Positions 34,531 through 43,968 of a stretch of DNA of 64,000 nucleotides are shown here, piece after piece (position 1 is the first letter of the stretch; every line of letters starts with the position of its first letter). The position numbers were made by a program, and so were the translations under genes. Below the pieces are notes generated by a model that ran no database searches, had not been told where the DNA came from, and saw only the letters and a list, made by a program, of their open reading frames with translations. Origin of the DNA: Amphritea sp. 1_MG-2023 (lineage in GTDB: Bacteria > Pseudomonadota > Gammaproteobacteria > Pseudomonadales > Balneatricaceae); the NCBI RefSeq assembly GCF_030547545.1, contig NZ_JAUOQE010000011.1, positions 1 to 64,000 of the forward strand, in the 5' to 3' direction.

Positions 34531-35199
34531 TTATTGAGCGGTATCAGCCGTCAGGTTAACGGCCTGTTGTGCCAGTCGTGTTATGGCCTGCCAGTCTTGC
34601 TTGGCGACGCTATCCGCTGGCGTTAGCCACGTGCCGCCGACACACATAACGTTGGCAAGGGCTAAATATTCGCTGGCGCTATGGGCGCGAATGCCACCGG
34701 TGGGGCAGAAGCGGATATTACCAAAAGGCCCCGCGAACGCCTTAAGGGTGGCGCTGCCGCCGGCTATTTCCGCGGGGAAAAATTTAAACCGTTGATAGCC
34801 CCACTGAATTCCCGTCATTAGCTCAGAAACGGTTTGAATGCCGGGTAAATACGGCGTGTCGCTGGTGGTGCCGTAGTCTAAGAGTTCGGCCGTGATGCCG
34901 GGGCTAACGATAAATGAACTGCCACTGTTGACAGCGCGTTTAAAATCAGCCGGATTGATGATGGTGCCTGCGCCTACATGGGCGTCGGGCACCGCTCGAG
35001 CAATGGCGTCAATCGCATCCAGCGCATGAGGCGTGCGCAAAGTGACTTCGAGTACTGGTAAACCGCCAGCAACGAGTGCTTCGGCGATCGGGATCGCATC
35101 CTTAAGTTGATTGATGGTGAGTACCGGAATGACCGGCGCTAAGCGGCAAAGTTGATCGGTTTTGGCAGTCATCTCAGGTGGCAATAATGTAGTCTTCAT
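34531..35199 (-). CDS. eda: KDPG aldolase (2-dehydro-3-deoxy-6-phosphogluconate aldolase)
   Basis: 222 residues. Class I aldolase marks: PVLEVTLRTPHALDAI (Glu), the Schiff-base Lys in YQRFKFFPAEIAGG, and RFCPTGGIRAHSASEYL. It splits KDPG into pyruvate and glyceraldehyde 3-phosphate. The gene lies in the order zwf, pgl, eda, mgsA on the minus strand, 51 bases after pgl. Confidence 0.97.
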   Translation of the reverse strand: MKTTLLPPEMTAKTDQLCRLAPVIPVLTINQLKDAIPIAEALVAGGLPVLEVTLRTPHALDAIDAIARAVPDAHVGAGTIINPADFKRAVNSGSSFIVSPGITAELLDYGTTSDTPYLPGIQTVSELMTGIQWGYQRFKFFPAEIAGGSATLKAFAGPFGNIRFCPTGGIRAHSASEYLALANVMCVGGTWLTPADSVAKQDWQAITRLAQQAVNLTADTAQ

Positions 35200-35250
35200 C
35201 GGTTATCCTGTTGGCAATGGGTAGGCTGTTATTGTCGCAGTCTGTGATGC

Positions 35251-35955
35251 TCAGGGAGCCCAAAAAATAGTTAACGGCTGTTGTAAAAACAGATTAATGG
35301 GCATCGCTTGCGGTGTGCTGATTAAGGCTTGAGTCAGTGTTGTCAGCTTGTCTTGCCCGACTATATGTAAAATGCGTTGCTGACTGTTGAGCAGTCTTGA
35401 GGGCGTCAGCGATAGTCTGGCATAAGAGGCGTGGGTTGGGTTAATAGCCACACTGTCAGCTTGACTCTGTAAGGCGGCGGATAATTCAGCGGCATCTGGA
35501 AACAGTGAGGCGGTATGACCATCGTTACCCATACCGAGAAGGACAATATCGAACGGTTGGCTAAGCTGTTGACAACCGGTCTGATGTTGCGCTGCGGCTG
35601 CGGCAGTCATACCGGCTTGCCAAAGGGGAATAAAATGGGCGTTGCCCGCATATTGCTGTAGCAACGCGGTGCGCACGAGATATTCATTGCTATCAGGCTG
35701 ATCGGGATTGATCCAGCGCTCATCCGCGAGAGTGATAGTGACTTGATGCCAGGCCAGCGGTATCTGACTTAAACGCTTAAATAGCGGTACCGGGGTAGTG
35801 CCGCCAGACACGGCTAAGTAGGCTTTGCCGCTGCTGTTGATTGCATCGCTGAGCTGACGTGCGATATGTTCGGCTAGGGTATGGGTTAGCGCTTCACGAG
35901 AGCTGAAATCACACAGTGTTATATGCTTGGGTAGACTCAGCTCACTGATCTTCAT
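35251..35955 (-). CDS. pgl: 6-phosphogluconolactonase
   Basis: 234 residues from the ATG at 35955 (MKISELSLP, as in related proteins); a longer start at 35970 has no ribosome site. Marks: [53 protein letters not shown]. It hydrolyses 6-phosphogluconolactone. It overlaps the end of zwf by 14 bases, so zwf-pgl are translationally coupled. Confidence 0.95.
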   Translation of the reverse strand: MKISELSLPKHITLCDFSSREALTHTLAEHIARQLSDAINSSGKAYLAVSGGTTPVPLFKRLSQIPLAWHQVTITLADERWINPDQPDSNEYLVRTALLQQYAGNAHFIPLWQAGMTAAAAAQHQTGCQQLSQPFDIVLLGMGNDGHTASLFPDAAELSAALQSQADSVAINPTHASYARLSLTPSRLLNSQQRILHIVGQDKLTTLTQALISTPQAMPINLFLQQPLTIFWAP

Positions 35956-37417
35956 ACCAGCAGTTTCCATCTTTAATTAACATCAAGTCAGCAGCTTTGG
36001 GTCCCCAGCTACCGGCCGCATAGGCTAGCGGTGGTTTGTTTTCGTTGTGCCAATGTTGCATTAATTGATCGCACCAGGTCCAGGCATGTTCCACTTCATC
36101 ACGGCGCACAAATAAGTATTGATTGCCTTGCATCACCTTCAGTAGTAATCGCTCATAGGCATCGGGCACGCGATTTTGTTCAAATGATTGCGAGAAATTG
36201 AGATTTAGTGCTTCGCTACGTAAATGCATGCCTTTATTAAGGCCGTGATCTTTATTGAGAATTTGGAGTGAAATCCCCTCTTCCGGTTGTAGACGGATAA
36301 TCAGTTTATTCTGCGCCAAGTGGCGCTGACTCTCATCAAAAATAAAGTGTGGCTGTGGTTTAAAGTGAATGGTTATTTGTGACAGTTTCTCGGGTAGTCG
36401 TTTGCCGGTACGCAGATAGAAGGGCACGCCCGCCCAGCGCCAATTATTGATCTCCGCCTTGATGGCGACAAAGGTTTCGGTATGGCTATTGGGGTTGGCG
36501 CCTTCTTCTTCCATATAGCCGGGTACCGGATTCCCCTCAACCAAACCTTTGGTATAGCGGCCACGTACCACATGTGTGTTGCACATGGCGGCGGAGATCG
36601 GTCGTAGCGCCTTGAGCACTTTGACTTTTTCATTACGAATCATGTCGGCCGAGAGATCATCGGGCGGGTCCATGGCGGTTAAACAGAGTAACTGTAATAG
36701 ATGATTTTGCACCATATCTCGCATCTGTCCAGCTTGATCGAAATATCCCCAGCGTCCTTCAATACCCACTTTTTCGGCCACGGTAATCTCAACGTGAGAG
36801 ATATGGCTTTGATTCCATTGTGAGCCGAACAGAGGATTGGCAAACCGTAAGGCGATCAGGTTTTGTACTGTTTCTTTACCCAAATAGTGATCGATACGAT
36901 AGATCTGCGCTTCATCAAAATATTCGGCGACCTGATCATTAACCTCATTGGACGATCTCAAGTTATGACCGATGGGCTTTTCTAATACCACACAGCTATT
37001 GGTGTTGATGCAGTCGCCTTTAGTGAGGTTACGACTGATAGCGCCATAGAGCGAGGCGGGGGTGGCATAGTAAAAAATTCGCGCTCGTTCGGCACTGATA
37101 TCGAGGATAGTTTTGAGGGAGTGGTAGCCTTCAGCATCGGTGAAGTTGATGATGCAATATTCTATTCTGGCTAGGAAGCGCTGCAATGCAGCGGCATCGA
37201 GTTCGTCAGGTTTGATGCGTTGAGTGAGACTCTCCTGGCAGCGACGGCGAAAGGCATCACTATTTTGTGTTGCTCGCGCGACGCCGATGATACGCGTATC
37301 TTGCCCGAGTAGTGCGGCACTATCGAGTTGGAATAGGGCAGGGATCAGTTTGCGTTGTGCTAAATCACCCAAAGCACCGAATATTACGATATCGCTGGAT
37401 CTGTTTACACTCGCCAT
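35942..37417 (-). CDS. zwf: Glucose-6-phosphate dehydrogenase
   Basis: 491 residues from ATG 37417, which follows AGGTG by 7 bases; ATGs at 37441 and 37438 lack a site. The cofactor loop reads [18 protein letters not shown], and the substrate motif is [26 protein letters not shown] (catalytic His in the next segment). It oxidises glucose 6-phosphate to the lactone with NAD(P)+. First gene of the zwf-pgl-eda(-mgsA) unit. No HexR-like regulator gene is next to it, although such a regulator commonly controls this pathway in gammaproteobacteria. Confidence 0.97.
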   Translation of the reverse strand: MASVNRSSDIVIFGALGDLAQRKLIPALFQLDSAALLGQDTRIIGVARATQNSDAFRRRCQESLTQRIKPDELDAAALQRFLARIEYCIINFTDAEGYHSLKTILDISAERARIFYYATPASLYGAISRNLTKGDCINTNSCVVLEKPIGHNLRSSNEVNDQVAEYFDEAQIYRIDHYLGKETVQNLIALRFANPLFGSQWNQSHISHVEITVAEKVGIEGRWGYFDQAGQMRDMVQNHLLQLLCLTAMDPPDDLSADMIRNEKVKVLKALRPISAAMCNTHVVRGRYTKGLVEGNPVPGYMEEEGANPNSHTETFVAIKAEINNWRWAGVPFYLRTGKRLPEKLSQITIHFKPQPHFIFDESQRHLAQNKLIIRLQPEEGISLQILNKDHGLNKGMHLRSEALNLNFSQSFEQNRVPDAYERLLLKVMQGNQYLFVRRDEVEHAWTWCDQLMQHWHNENKPPLAYAAGSWGPKAADLMLIKDGNCWYEDQ

Positions 37418-37643
37418 TATTGCACCTGTTGTTGTCATCATTCAGCCAACCAGAGACTTATAATAGGCATAGGCGTCGGTTTATTTCAACTGATGCTACA
37501 GGACATAAAATTAATTATTACAACAATGTTGTGCTTTGCAGCATGAATTTTTTGAGTATCAAAGGTCGCCCCATAAGACTGTTAATCGGTGATAGCGAGT
37601 GTTGTCAGTCGTTCGGGCAGACGCTTCCAACGTCGCGTTAATA

Positions 37644-38741
37644 TTAAGCTGCACTGATGCCGTAGCGAGGCAGAATTTCATGAATGACGGTGAATCGGTG
37701 CGCTTGTAAGGCATCATGGAAGTGCTTCCAATCACTATCGAGAAATGCAGCGTGATAAGTAAATAGCTGATGTTTTAACTGTTTCGAACGTCTATCTTTA
37801 ATGGCCTGATACTTCCAAGAGCCCACGCCTTTGGGGATATAGTGGAGTTTTTCCGCCGGAAAACCAAAGTGTTCATTCGCGATAGCGTCGAGCCATACTC
37901 GATGACGCTTATCACCGCTATCTTCACGAGTATTGCGTAACATGGCTTCGATTTGCTCACGGCTGATGGTTGACAGTCCGGCCACGTTGGCGTCAGCATC
38001 GCCCAGCTGAAAGCGGCGCATCGCTTTACACATCTGATCAGCGGCTTCGATAAAATCCTTGGGGTTATCGCGTTCGATATGCAGCCCCTCACCATTGGTG
38101 TAATGCCACTTAAGATAGGGCCGATCGGGATAGCTCAATGCGGCACCATGGCCGAGTGGCAGTAGGTCGCCGACAAATTGTGATTGGACGGCATCGAAGC
38201 GGTCGAGGAAGTAGTTTTTTACCTGTATGAGTAGGCTTGGGTCAGGATCATTATTTTCATCGAGTACATCTTGAACGAGATTGATTTTATCATTGATACC
38301 GGCAAACCCTTGGTGCGCCCAGGTATCGGCAAATACATGCATGGTGATACCCAGACGGTGCAGGGCATTCGGTTTATGGTGATCGGCGATACAGGCACGC
38401 AGCATATCTTGCGCGACAAAACTATTCGGTCGACAAACGATTTTATGGCGGAAATCGGCATCAGGATTTTCGCCAGCCGCTAAGCCCTCATTCCCAGGCA
38501 AAAAATGAAATGGGATCCAGACTTGATGATTGGCCAGTTTTTGAATGTTTTTGTAGTCGATCATTTTGTGGGCAGAGGCGATACGTTGATACATCGCCTG
38601 ATTATCAAAGCGGATTAGACCATCGTTGGTGGCATCATCCACATATTGAGCCGCATGGGCGATGACCGAGGCATGGTGATGGTTAAATCCTGATAATCGA
38701 GCGACCACGTAAGTGACGCCATGATGAAAGTCGATCTGCAT
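37644..38741 (-). CDS. DUF6765 family protein, phospholipase C/nuclease-like His-rich fold
   Basis: 365 residues. The opening MQIDFHHGVTYVVARLSGF and the following HASVIAHAAQYVDDAT and HRLGITMHVFADTWAHQGF fit DUF6765, whose His/Asp spacing resembles zinc-dependent phospholipase C/S1-P1 nuclease folds. No signal peptide is visible, so it is probably cytoplasmic. AGGAG lies before the ATG. It lies 89 bases after a PhoD-like phosphatase gene on the same strand, which suggests a joint role in phosphoester breakdown, but this is inference only. Confidence 0.7.
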   Translation of the reverse strand: MQIDFHHGVTYVVARLSGFNHHHASVIAHAAQYVDDATNDGLIRFDNQAMYQRIASAHKMIDYKNIQKLANHQVWIPFHFLPGNEGLAAGENPDADFRHKIVCRPNSFVAQDMLRACIADHHKPNALHRLGITMHVFADTWAHQGFAGINDKINLVQDVLDENNDPDPSLLIQVKNYFLDRFDAVQSQFVGDLLPLGHGAALSYPDRPYLKWHYTNGEGLHIERDNPKDFIEAADQMCKAMRRFQLGDADANVAGLSTISREQIEAMLRNTREDSGDKRHRVWLDAIANEHFGFPAEKLHYIPKGVGSWKYQAIKDRRSKQLKHQLFTYHAAFLDSDWKHFHDALQAHRFTVIHEILPRYGISAA

Positions 38742-38830
38742 GATGAGACTCCTTTGTCGGATTCATATTAGCCGTGCAGGATTGATAATGAACTTCATGC
38801 GAGGGCCGCCTGTCTCTCTTTTGTTGCTTC

Positions 38831-40306
38831 TCATGATAGGTCAATCTCATAGGGCTCAAAATCTCGCACGGGAAGGTTGTCGTGGTCGCGTTCACGGACT
38901 CGCCAAGCATTCACCTTCAAGCGGATCTTGCCGTTATCGGCTTGCAGAAAACTGGCGGTCATAAAGTGTTCGCGGGTACGTGACTTGGGATAAGCTGATA
39001 ATAACCATCCACGTTTGGTGCTAACGGCAAATGAGTGGTCGTAGTGTACGGGTTTTGCCGTCCAGCCGGGCATGCTAACCAAGGCTGGATCGGGAAAATG
39101 GGTAGGCTTAAAGCTGGGGGTAGCGGTGGCAATACCGTTTAAACCGGTGAGGTTCGACAGCGGGGAGGAGATAACTTCGATGAGTCGGCCCCCTTGTGGT
39201 CCCAAGGTTACGCTAGCGATACGGCCAAAATGCACATCGCCGCTGAGCAAGACAATATCATGACCGCTGCTGCCTAGGGCCTGCAGCAATTGTTGGTATT
39301 GAGTTTTGAAACTGAGGAGATTTCGTTCGGTCGGATTTTGTTCCACAATTAAAGGTTGTGGCAGTACCAGCACGCCGGGTGATTGTAATGCTTTGGCCCA
39401 ATCGGTTAATTGCTTAAATTCAGTGGCGGGTAGAAAACCGTGATCATGGCGTAATGAGCGTAGGTCGGCGAGACAAAACGCGAGCTTATCAGCAATGGTA
39501 AATGTCTCAATGTTAGGGCTTTGCTGTACCCGACGAACGCCATCGGTGGAGGCTTTCGACCAAGTGTTTCTGACTTTTTTAATTTTTAAGGCTAACAGGG
39601 TGGGAATCAGTGAATCATGAAAGGGGTAGTCATTCCAGTATTCATGATCATCTGGCAACATCCAAGTGGCACCCCGATTAAGAATACTGCCCAACGCCTG
39701 CCAATGTAGTGCGTAATCATCGGCAACCCGTTGTCTTATTTCACTACTCACAAATGAGAGTGAATCGAAGCCTATATCGAGATAGACCTGATCACCGGTG
39801 AGAAACGTGATATCGGGTTTAACCGCCGGATCGCCGCGATCATACAGGGCTTTGTAAGCGCCTGCTGCCTGACCACCATCACGGTGATTATAGAAACAAC
39901 TACCAAAACCGATGGTGAACGGTTTTTCGCCTATCGGCGGTAACTGTGACGGTAGGGTATCGAATTGTGCACTGCGCAGTAGTTGCCAGGAGGCTTCACG
40001 CACACCATGAATCGCTTCAATGCGCCGAAGAAAACGGACCTTATAGTGACAACCGGGCTGAAGATCTGAAAACTCGGCGGTGATATAGAAGCGTTTACGA
40101 ATCTTGCTAAAAGGTCTATTCCAGTCGCTTTTCACGATGGTATGTACGCTGACATTGTCAACCGCGTCGATTAACTCTATACGGGCATGCTCGGGCATGG
40201 TTAAGGTCGAGAACAGTGTGCCGGCCCAAACTTTCACACGCTTTTGTGTGACTCGCAATACGACTAGAGACCACTGGCCGGTACTGGTAATAATCTCTTC
40301 GCTCAT
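38831..40306 (-). CDS. PhoD-like metallophosphoesterase
   Basis: 491 residues from ATG 40306, preceded by AGGGAA; the longer frame from 40405 adds 33 codons without a ribosome site. Metallophosphatase motifs are GFGSCFYNHRDGGQ, ITFLTGDQVYLDIGFDS, MLPDDHEYWNDYP and VLLSGDVHFG. An N-terminal beta-sandwich precedes the catalytic part. PhoD enzymes act on phosphodiesters, usually after Tat export; no twin-Arg signal is visible here, so this member is probably cytoplasmic and its substrate unknown. Likely co-transcribed with the DUF6765 gene. Confidence 0.85.
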   Translation of the reverse strand: MSEEIITSTGQWSLVVLRVTQKRVKVWAGTLFSTLTMPEHARIELIDAVDNVSVHTIVKSDWNRPFSKIRKRFYITAEFSDLQPGCHYKVRFLRRIEAIHGVREASWQLLRSAQFDTLPSQLPPIGEKPFTIGFGSCFYNHRDGGQAAGAYKALYDRGDPAVKPDITFLTGDQVYLDIGFDSLSFVSSEIRQRVADDYALHWQALGSILNRGATWMLPDDHEYWNDYPFHDSLIPTLLALKIKKVRNTWSKASTDGVRRVQQSPNIETFTIADKLAFCLADLRSLRHDHGFLPATEFKQLTDWAKALQSPGVLVLPQPLIVEQNPTERNLLSFKTQYQQLLQALGSSGHDIVLLSGDVHFGRIASVTLGPQGGRLIEVISSPLSNLTGLNGIATATPSFKPTHFPDPALVSMPGWTAKPVHYDHSFAVSTKRGWLLSAYPKSRTREHFMTASFLQADNGKIRLKVNAWRVRERDHDNLPVRDFEPYEIDLS

Positions 40307-40746
40307 GTTTATATTCCCTGAGTAAATTGAGTGTCCGTTTGATCGCTGATGTCGGTTATTTAAGACTATAAGTTCAATAGCGTGATCACATTTCAATGTA
40401 GGCAATGATCTGAAACTTAGCCACTTCAGCGATCAATAGTTCACTGAACTGAGCGACTAAGTTAAGAATATGAGCTGCGAGTCTACACGTTGTTAGGCGT
40501 GCCTATACGCATTCAGAGGGCGCCTGATGGATGGCTTGACGGTGATATCGAGGTATGACGACTGACAGGATGGGCGGGTAGACAAAGGGTTTGATCAGTC
40601 AACCAAATCGCCGCTAACCTGTACTACAATTTTACGAGGGCGATATGCATGATTGTCGAGTAGCATTGACCCTAGGGGATATCAAAATGTATTGTCGATT
40701 GACCGTTTTGTATGCCTAGCGCAGTCATATCACTAAGGATTATAAA
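40307..40746. other. Divergent region between the phosphatase and hydrogenase genes
   Basis: 440 bases without a gene. It should contain promoters for both directions. I looked for a sigma-54 type GG-N10-GC promoter for the hydrogenase operon and saw none convincing. No long inverted repeats. Confidence 0.5.
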
Positions 40747-42579
40747 ATGAATAAAAAAGTCCTGAGCATCGTGAAGCGTTATCAAGCGGATAAAACACGG
40801 CTGCTGGATATGCTTTGGGAGATACAACGTCAGTATGACTATATTCCTCATGGCGCGATATTAACGCTGGCCGATGAGCTTAATTTGTCGGTGAATGATA
40901 TTCGCGAAACAAGCTCTTTTTATCATTTCTTTCATATGCGACCTGCCGGTAAACATCGTTTCTATCTGAGTAATACGGTGATTGCCAGAATGAATGGTTA
41001 TCAGCAGGTGTTAATGGCGTTGGAGCAAGCTACGGGTGCCACCCTAGGATCGATGGATGTCAGCGGTACGTTTGGTGTGTATGACACCGCCTGTATTGGC
41101 CTGAGTGATCAAGAACCGGCGATGTTAATTGATGACGTGGTTTTCACACGACTCACAGTCGATAAAGTACAGTGGATTATCGCTCAGTTACAGCAGGGTT
41201 ATAGTGCAGCAGAGATTGCTAATCCGCAGCAGTTACCGACACACAGTATCGCTTATGTAGATCAGTTAGTGGAAACCCATATTTGTCAGGCAGGACCGGT
41301 TTTTTTTCAGCAGGAAACCGATTATCACCGCCTGTTACAGCAGTGTTTGACGCATGATCCTGATGCGGTGATTAAGACCGTACTGAATGCTCGGTTGCAG
41401 GGCTTAGGGGGGGCTGGCTTTAGCACGGGTGAAAAATGGCGTTTGTGCCGTGAAACAGCGAGTCAAACTAAGTATGTGATTGGTAATGCCGATGAAGGCG
41501 AACCCGGTACCTATAAGGATCGGGCGCTACTGATTCGTTCACCTAAGGAGGTGTTTCTGGGGATGATTATCGCGGCTTGGGCGATTGGCGCAGCGCAAGG
41601 CATCCTCTATCTTCGCGCAGAGTATATCTATCTCAAGCAGTTTCTTGAAACTGAGTTGCAGCAGCTCAGAGAGGCAGGCCTATTGGGTCGTCATATCTTG
41701 GGACGCGAGGATTTTAGTTTTGATATTCGTATTCAGATGGGCGCTGGAGCCTATATTTGTGGCGATGAATCGGCATTACTAGAGTCGTGTGAAGGGAAAC
41801 GAGGAACGCCTCGCGTCAAACCGCCATTTCCGGCTCAACAGGGTTATTTAGGGATGCCAACTACGGTCAATAATGTTGAGACCTTGGCGGCGGTTACTCG
41901 ACTCATGGAAAAAGGTGCCGCTTGGTATGCTGGATTGGGCTTTGCAACATCTGCCGGTAGTCGCTTGGTGAGTGTCTCGGGTGATTGCGCGCGTCCGGGT
42001 ATTTATGAGGTGGAGTGGGGTCTTACGCTGAATCAATTACTCGAACAGGTCGGCGCAGTCGAACCTTGGGCCATACAGGTGAGTGGTCCGTCAGGGGAAT
42101 GTGTGGCGGTTGAACTCAGTGGTGAACGGCGTTTTGGTTATGATGATCTGGTGTGCAACGGTTCGCTGATGATCTTTAATCGCTCGCGGGATCTACTTGA
42201 TATTGTGCATCAATTTATGCAATTTTTTGTTACTGAATCCTGTGGCATCTGTACGCCTTGTCGAGTGGGGAATGTTGAGTTACGGCAGAAAATAGAGCGC
42301 ATTATCGCGGGCAAGGGGTGTCAACAAGATCTCGATGATCTACTCAGTTGGGGTGAGATCATCCGCCGCACGAGTCGTTGCGGATTAGGGGCCACATCAC
42401 CCAATCCGATACTCACCACGCTTGCGCAATTTAACCAACTCTATCAGGCGAAGCTGATCGCGTCGCAGGGAACGTTGTTGCCCTCTTTTGATGTTAAAGC
42501 GGCGCTGCAGGGGCATGAACAGGCGAGAATTAAAGTGATGCAAATCGAGTCAGAGCCAAGCAAGGAGGTGGTGAAATGA
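40747..42579 (+). CDS. hoxF: NAD-reducing hydrogenase diaphorase subunit HoxF
   Basis: 610 residues: a NuoE-like N-terminal domain (about 1-155) fused to a NuoF-like domain. The NuoF part has GLGGAGFSTGEKW, the FMN/NADH loop GNADEGEPGTYKDRALL, GAGAYICGDESALLESCEGK and the 4Fe-4S motif ESCGICTPCRVGN with the last Cys in RTSRCGLG. The NuoE-like part holds only one of the four Cys that bind the N1a 2Fe-2S cluster in NuoE (TACIGL). HoxFU form the diaphorase that passes electrons between NAD(H) and the hydrogenase HoxYH. AGGA precedes the ATG; the stop overlaps hoxU (ATGA). Confidence 0.93.
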   Translation: MNKKVLSIVKRYQADKTRLLDMLWEIQRQYDYIPHGAILTLADELNLSVNDIRETSSFYHFFHMRPAGKHRFYLSNTVIARMNGYQQVLMALEQATGATLGSMDVSGTFGVYDTACIGLSDQEPAMLIDDVVFTRLTVDKVQWIIAQLQQGYSAAEIANPQQLPTHSIAYVDQLVETHICQAGPVFFQQETDYHRLLQQCLTHDPDAVIKTVLNARLQGLGGAGFSTGEKWRLCRETASQTKYVIGNADEGEPGTYKDRALLIRSPKEVFLGMIIAAWAIGAAQGILYLRAEYIYLKQFLETELQQLREAGLLGRHILGREDFSFDIRIQMGAGAYICGDESALLESCEGKRGTPRVKPPFPAQQGYLGMPTTVNNVETLAAVTRLMEKGAAWYAGLGFATSAGSRLVSVSGDCARPGIYEVEWGLTLNQLLEQVGAVEPWAIQVSGPSGECVAVELSGERRFGYDDLVCNGSLMIFNRSRDLLDIVHQFMQFFVTESCGICTPCRVGNVELRQKIERIIAGKGCQQDLDDLLSWGEIIRRTSRCGLGATSPNPILTTLAQFNQLYQAKLIASQGTLLPSFDVKAALQGHEQARIKVMQIESEPSKEVVK

Positions 42580-43277
42580 GTATTCAGATAACCCTTGATG
42601 GTCGGCCTGTGAGTACTCAAGCCGGGGCTAATTTGGTCGACGTGGCCGCCGAGCATGGTGTGTATATTCCGACGCTATGCTATCTGAAAGGTAAGCCATG
42701 TCTAGGGACCTGTCGTATCTGTTCTGTTAGCGTCAATGGCCGTATAGCGGCGGCTTGTACCGTGTCGGTGAGCGATGGCATGATCGTGGCGGTAGATGAA
42801 CCCGCGCTGGCGGATATGCGTAAGGCGCTTATTGAGATGTTGTTTATCGAAGGCAATCATAATTGTCCTAGTTGTGAAAAGAGTGGTCGCTGCGATTTAC
42901 AGGCAGTGGGTTATGATGTGGGTATGCTGGTGCCACGCTTCCCCTATCGGTTCACGCCGCATCAGCGAGAGGTGGGTGCTGAACGTATTTGGTTAGAGCG
43001 TGATCGCTGTATCTTTTGTCAGCGTTGTGTCGACTATATTCATGATCAACACAGCGGCCAGAAAATCTTTACGATCAAGGGACGGGGCAGTAACGCGCGC
43101 ATAGAAATAGATAAGACGCTAGCCGATCAGATGTCAGCAGAGCAGGTACGTGAAGCCGCTGAACTCTGTCCGGTAGGCTGTATTATTGAAAAAGGGGTGG
43201 GGTTTAATCGACCTATTGGTGAGCGTAAGTTTGAGATTAAATCGGTGCGTCAACGGGCATTGGAGGATGATGTATGA
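42576..43277 (+). CDS. hoxU: NAD-reducing hydrogenase diaphorase subunit HoxU
   Basis: 233 residues resembling the N-terminal part of NuoG. It has a plant-type 2Fe-2S set (PTLCYLKGKPCLGTCRICSV with a later Cys in AAACTV), a His/Cys cluster in HNCPSCEKSGRCDLQ, and 4Fe-4S ligands in DRCIFCQRCV with ELCPVGCII. It wires HoxF to HoxY. AAGGAGG lies 7 bases before its ATG, and it overlaps hoxF and hoxY by 4 bases each. Confidence 0.95.
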   Translation: MSIQITLDGRPVSTQAGANLVDVAAEHGVYIPTLCYLKGKPCLGTCRICSVSVNGRIAAACTVSVSDGMIVAVDEPALADMRKALIEMLFIEGNHNCPSCEKSGRCDLQAVGYDVGMLVPRFPYRFTPHQREVGAERIWLERDRCIFCQRCVDYIHDQHSGQKIFTIKGRGSNARIEIDKTLADQMSAEQVREAAELCPVGCIIEKGVGFNRPIGERKFEIKSVRQRALEDDV

Positions 43278-43903
43278 CGAATAGCCATAAAAAAACACTC
43301 TTCTCTCATGATCTTCCGGCTACGCCTATGGATCCGGCTTTACAAGCGTCACGGGATCAAAAAATCAAGGTAGCGATGATCGGTTTATGTGGCTGCTGGG
43401 GCTGTACCTTATCTTTATTAGATATGGATGAAGCGTTAATAGGCTTGCTCGATAAGGTGACGATCTTACGTTCATCGCTGACGGATATTAAGCGGATTCG
43501 CCAGCGTTGTGCTATTGGTTTTATCGAAGGAGGGGTTGCCAATGAGGAGAATATCGAAACCCTGAAAGAGTACCGTGAACACTGCGATATTCTCATCTCT
43601 GTCGGTGCTTGTGCGATTTGGGGCGGCGTGCCTGCGATGCGTAATGAGGTCGAACTGAGCAGTTGTCTCGAAGAAGCCTATGTTGATTCCATCACCGCGG
43701 TCGCTAATGCCATTCCCACGATTCCCTATCATGAAGATATTCCACGAATAACGACTAAGGTATATCCCTGTCATGAAGTGGTCAAAATGGATTATTTTAT
43801 TCCGGGCTGTCCACCCGATGGCGGCACTATTTTAAAAGTGTTAGATGACTTAGTTAATGGACGTGAGTTTGATCTACCAACGACGATGAATCGCTACGAT
43901 TAA
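43274..43903 (+). CDS. hoxY: NAD-reducing hydrogenase small subunit HoxY
   Basis: 209 residues with the small-subunit motifs GLCGCWGCTLSLLD, SVGACAIWGGVPAMRN and FIPGCPPDGG; these cysteines bind the proximal 4Fe-4S cluster. The length and the lack of an extra C-terminal cluster domain fit group 3d soluble enzymes. It has no Tat signal, as expected for a cytoplasmic enzyme. Start overlaps the hoxU stop (ATGA); 65 bases separate it from hoxH. Confidence 0.95.
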   Translation: MTNSHKKTLFSHDLPATPMDPALQASRDQKIKVAMIGLCGCWGCTLSLLDMDEALIGLLDKVTILRSSLTDIKRIRQRCAIGFIEGGVANEENIETLKEYREHCDILISVGACAIWGGVPAMRNEVELSSCLEEAYVDSITAVANAIPTIPYHEDIPRITTKVYPCHEVVKMDYFIPGCPPDGGTILKVLDDLVNGREFDLPTTMNRYD

Positions 43904-43968
43904 TGGTTTGCATGGCGCTCAAGGGTCGTTTTAATAATCAAACGTTAGACTGAGCAGAGGAAACGAAG

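Noticed and set aside
40307-40746. Sigma-54 promoter for the hydrogenase operon
   Set aside because: No GG-N10-GC pair with good flanks was found.
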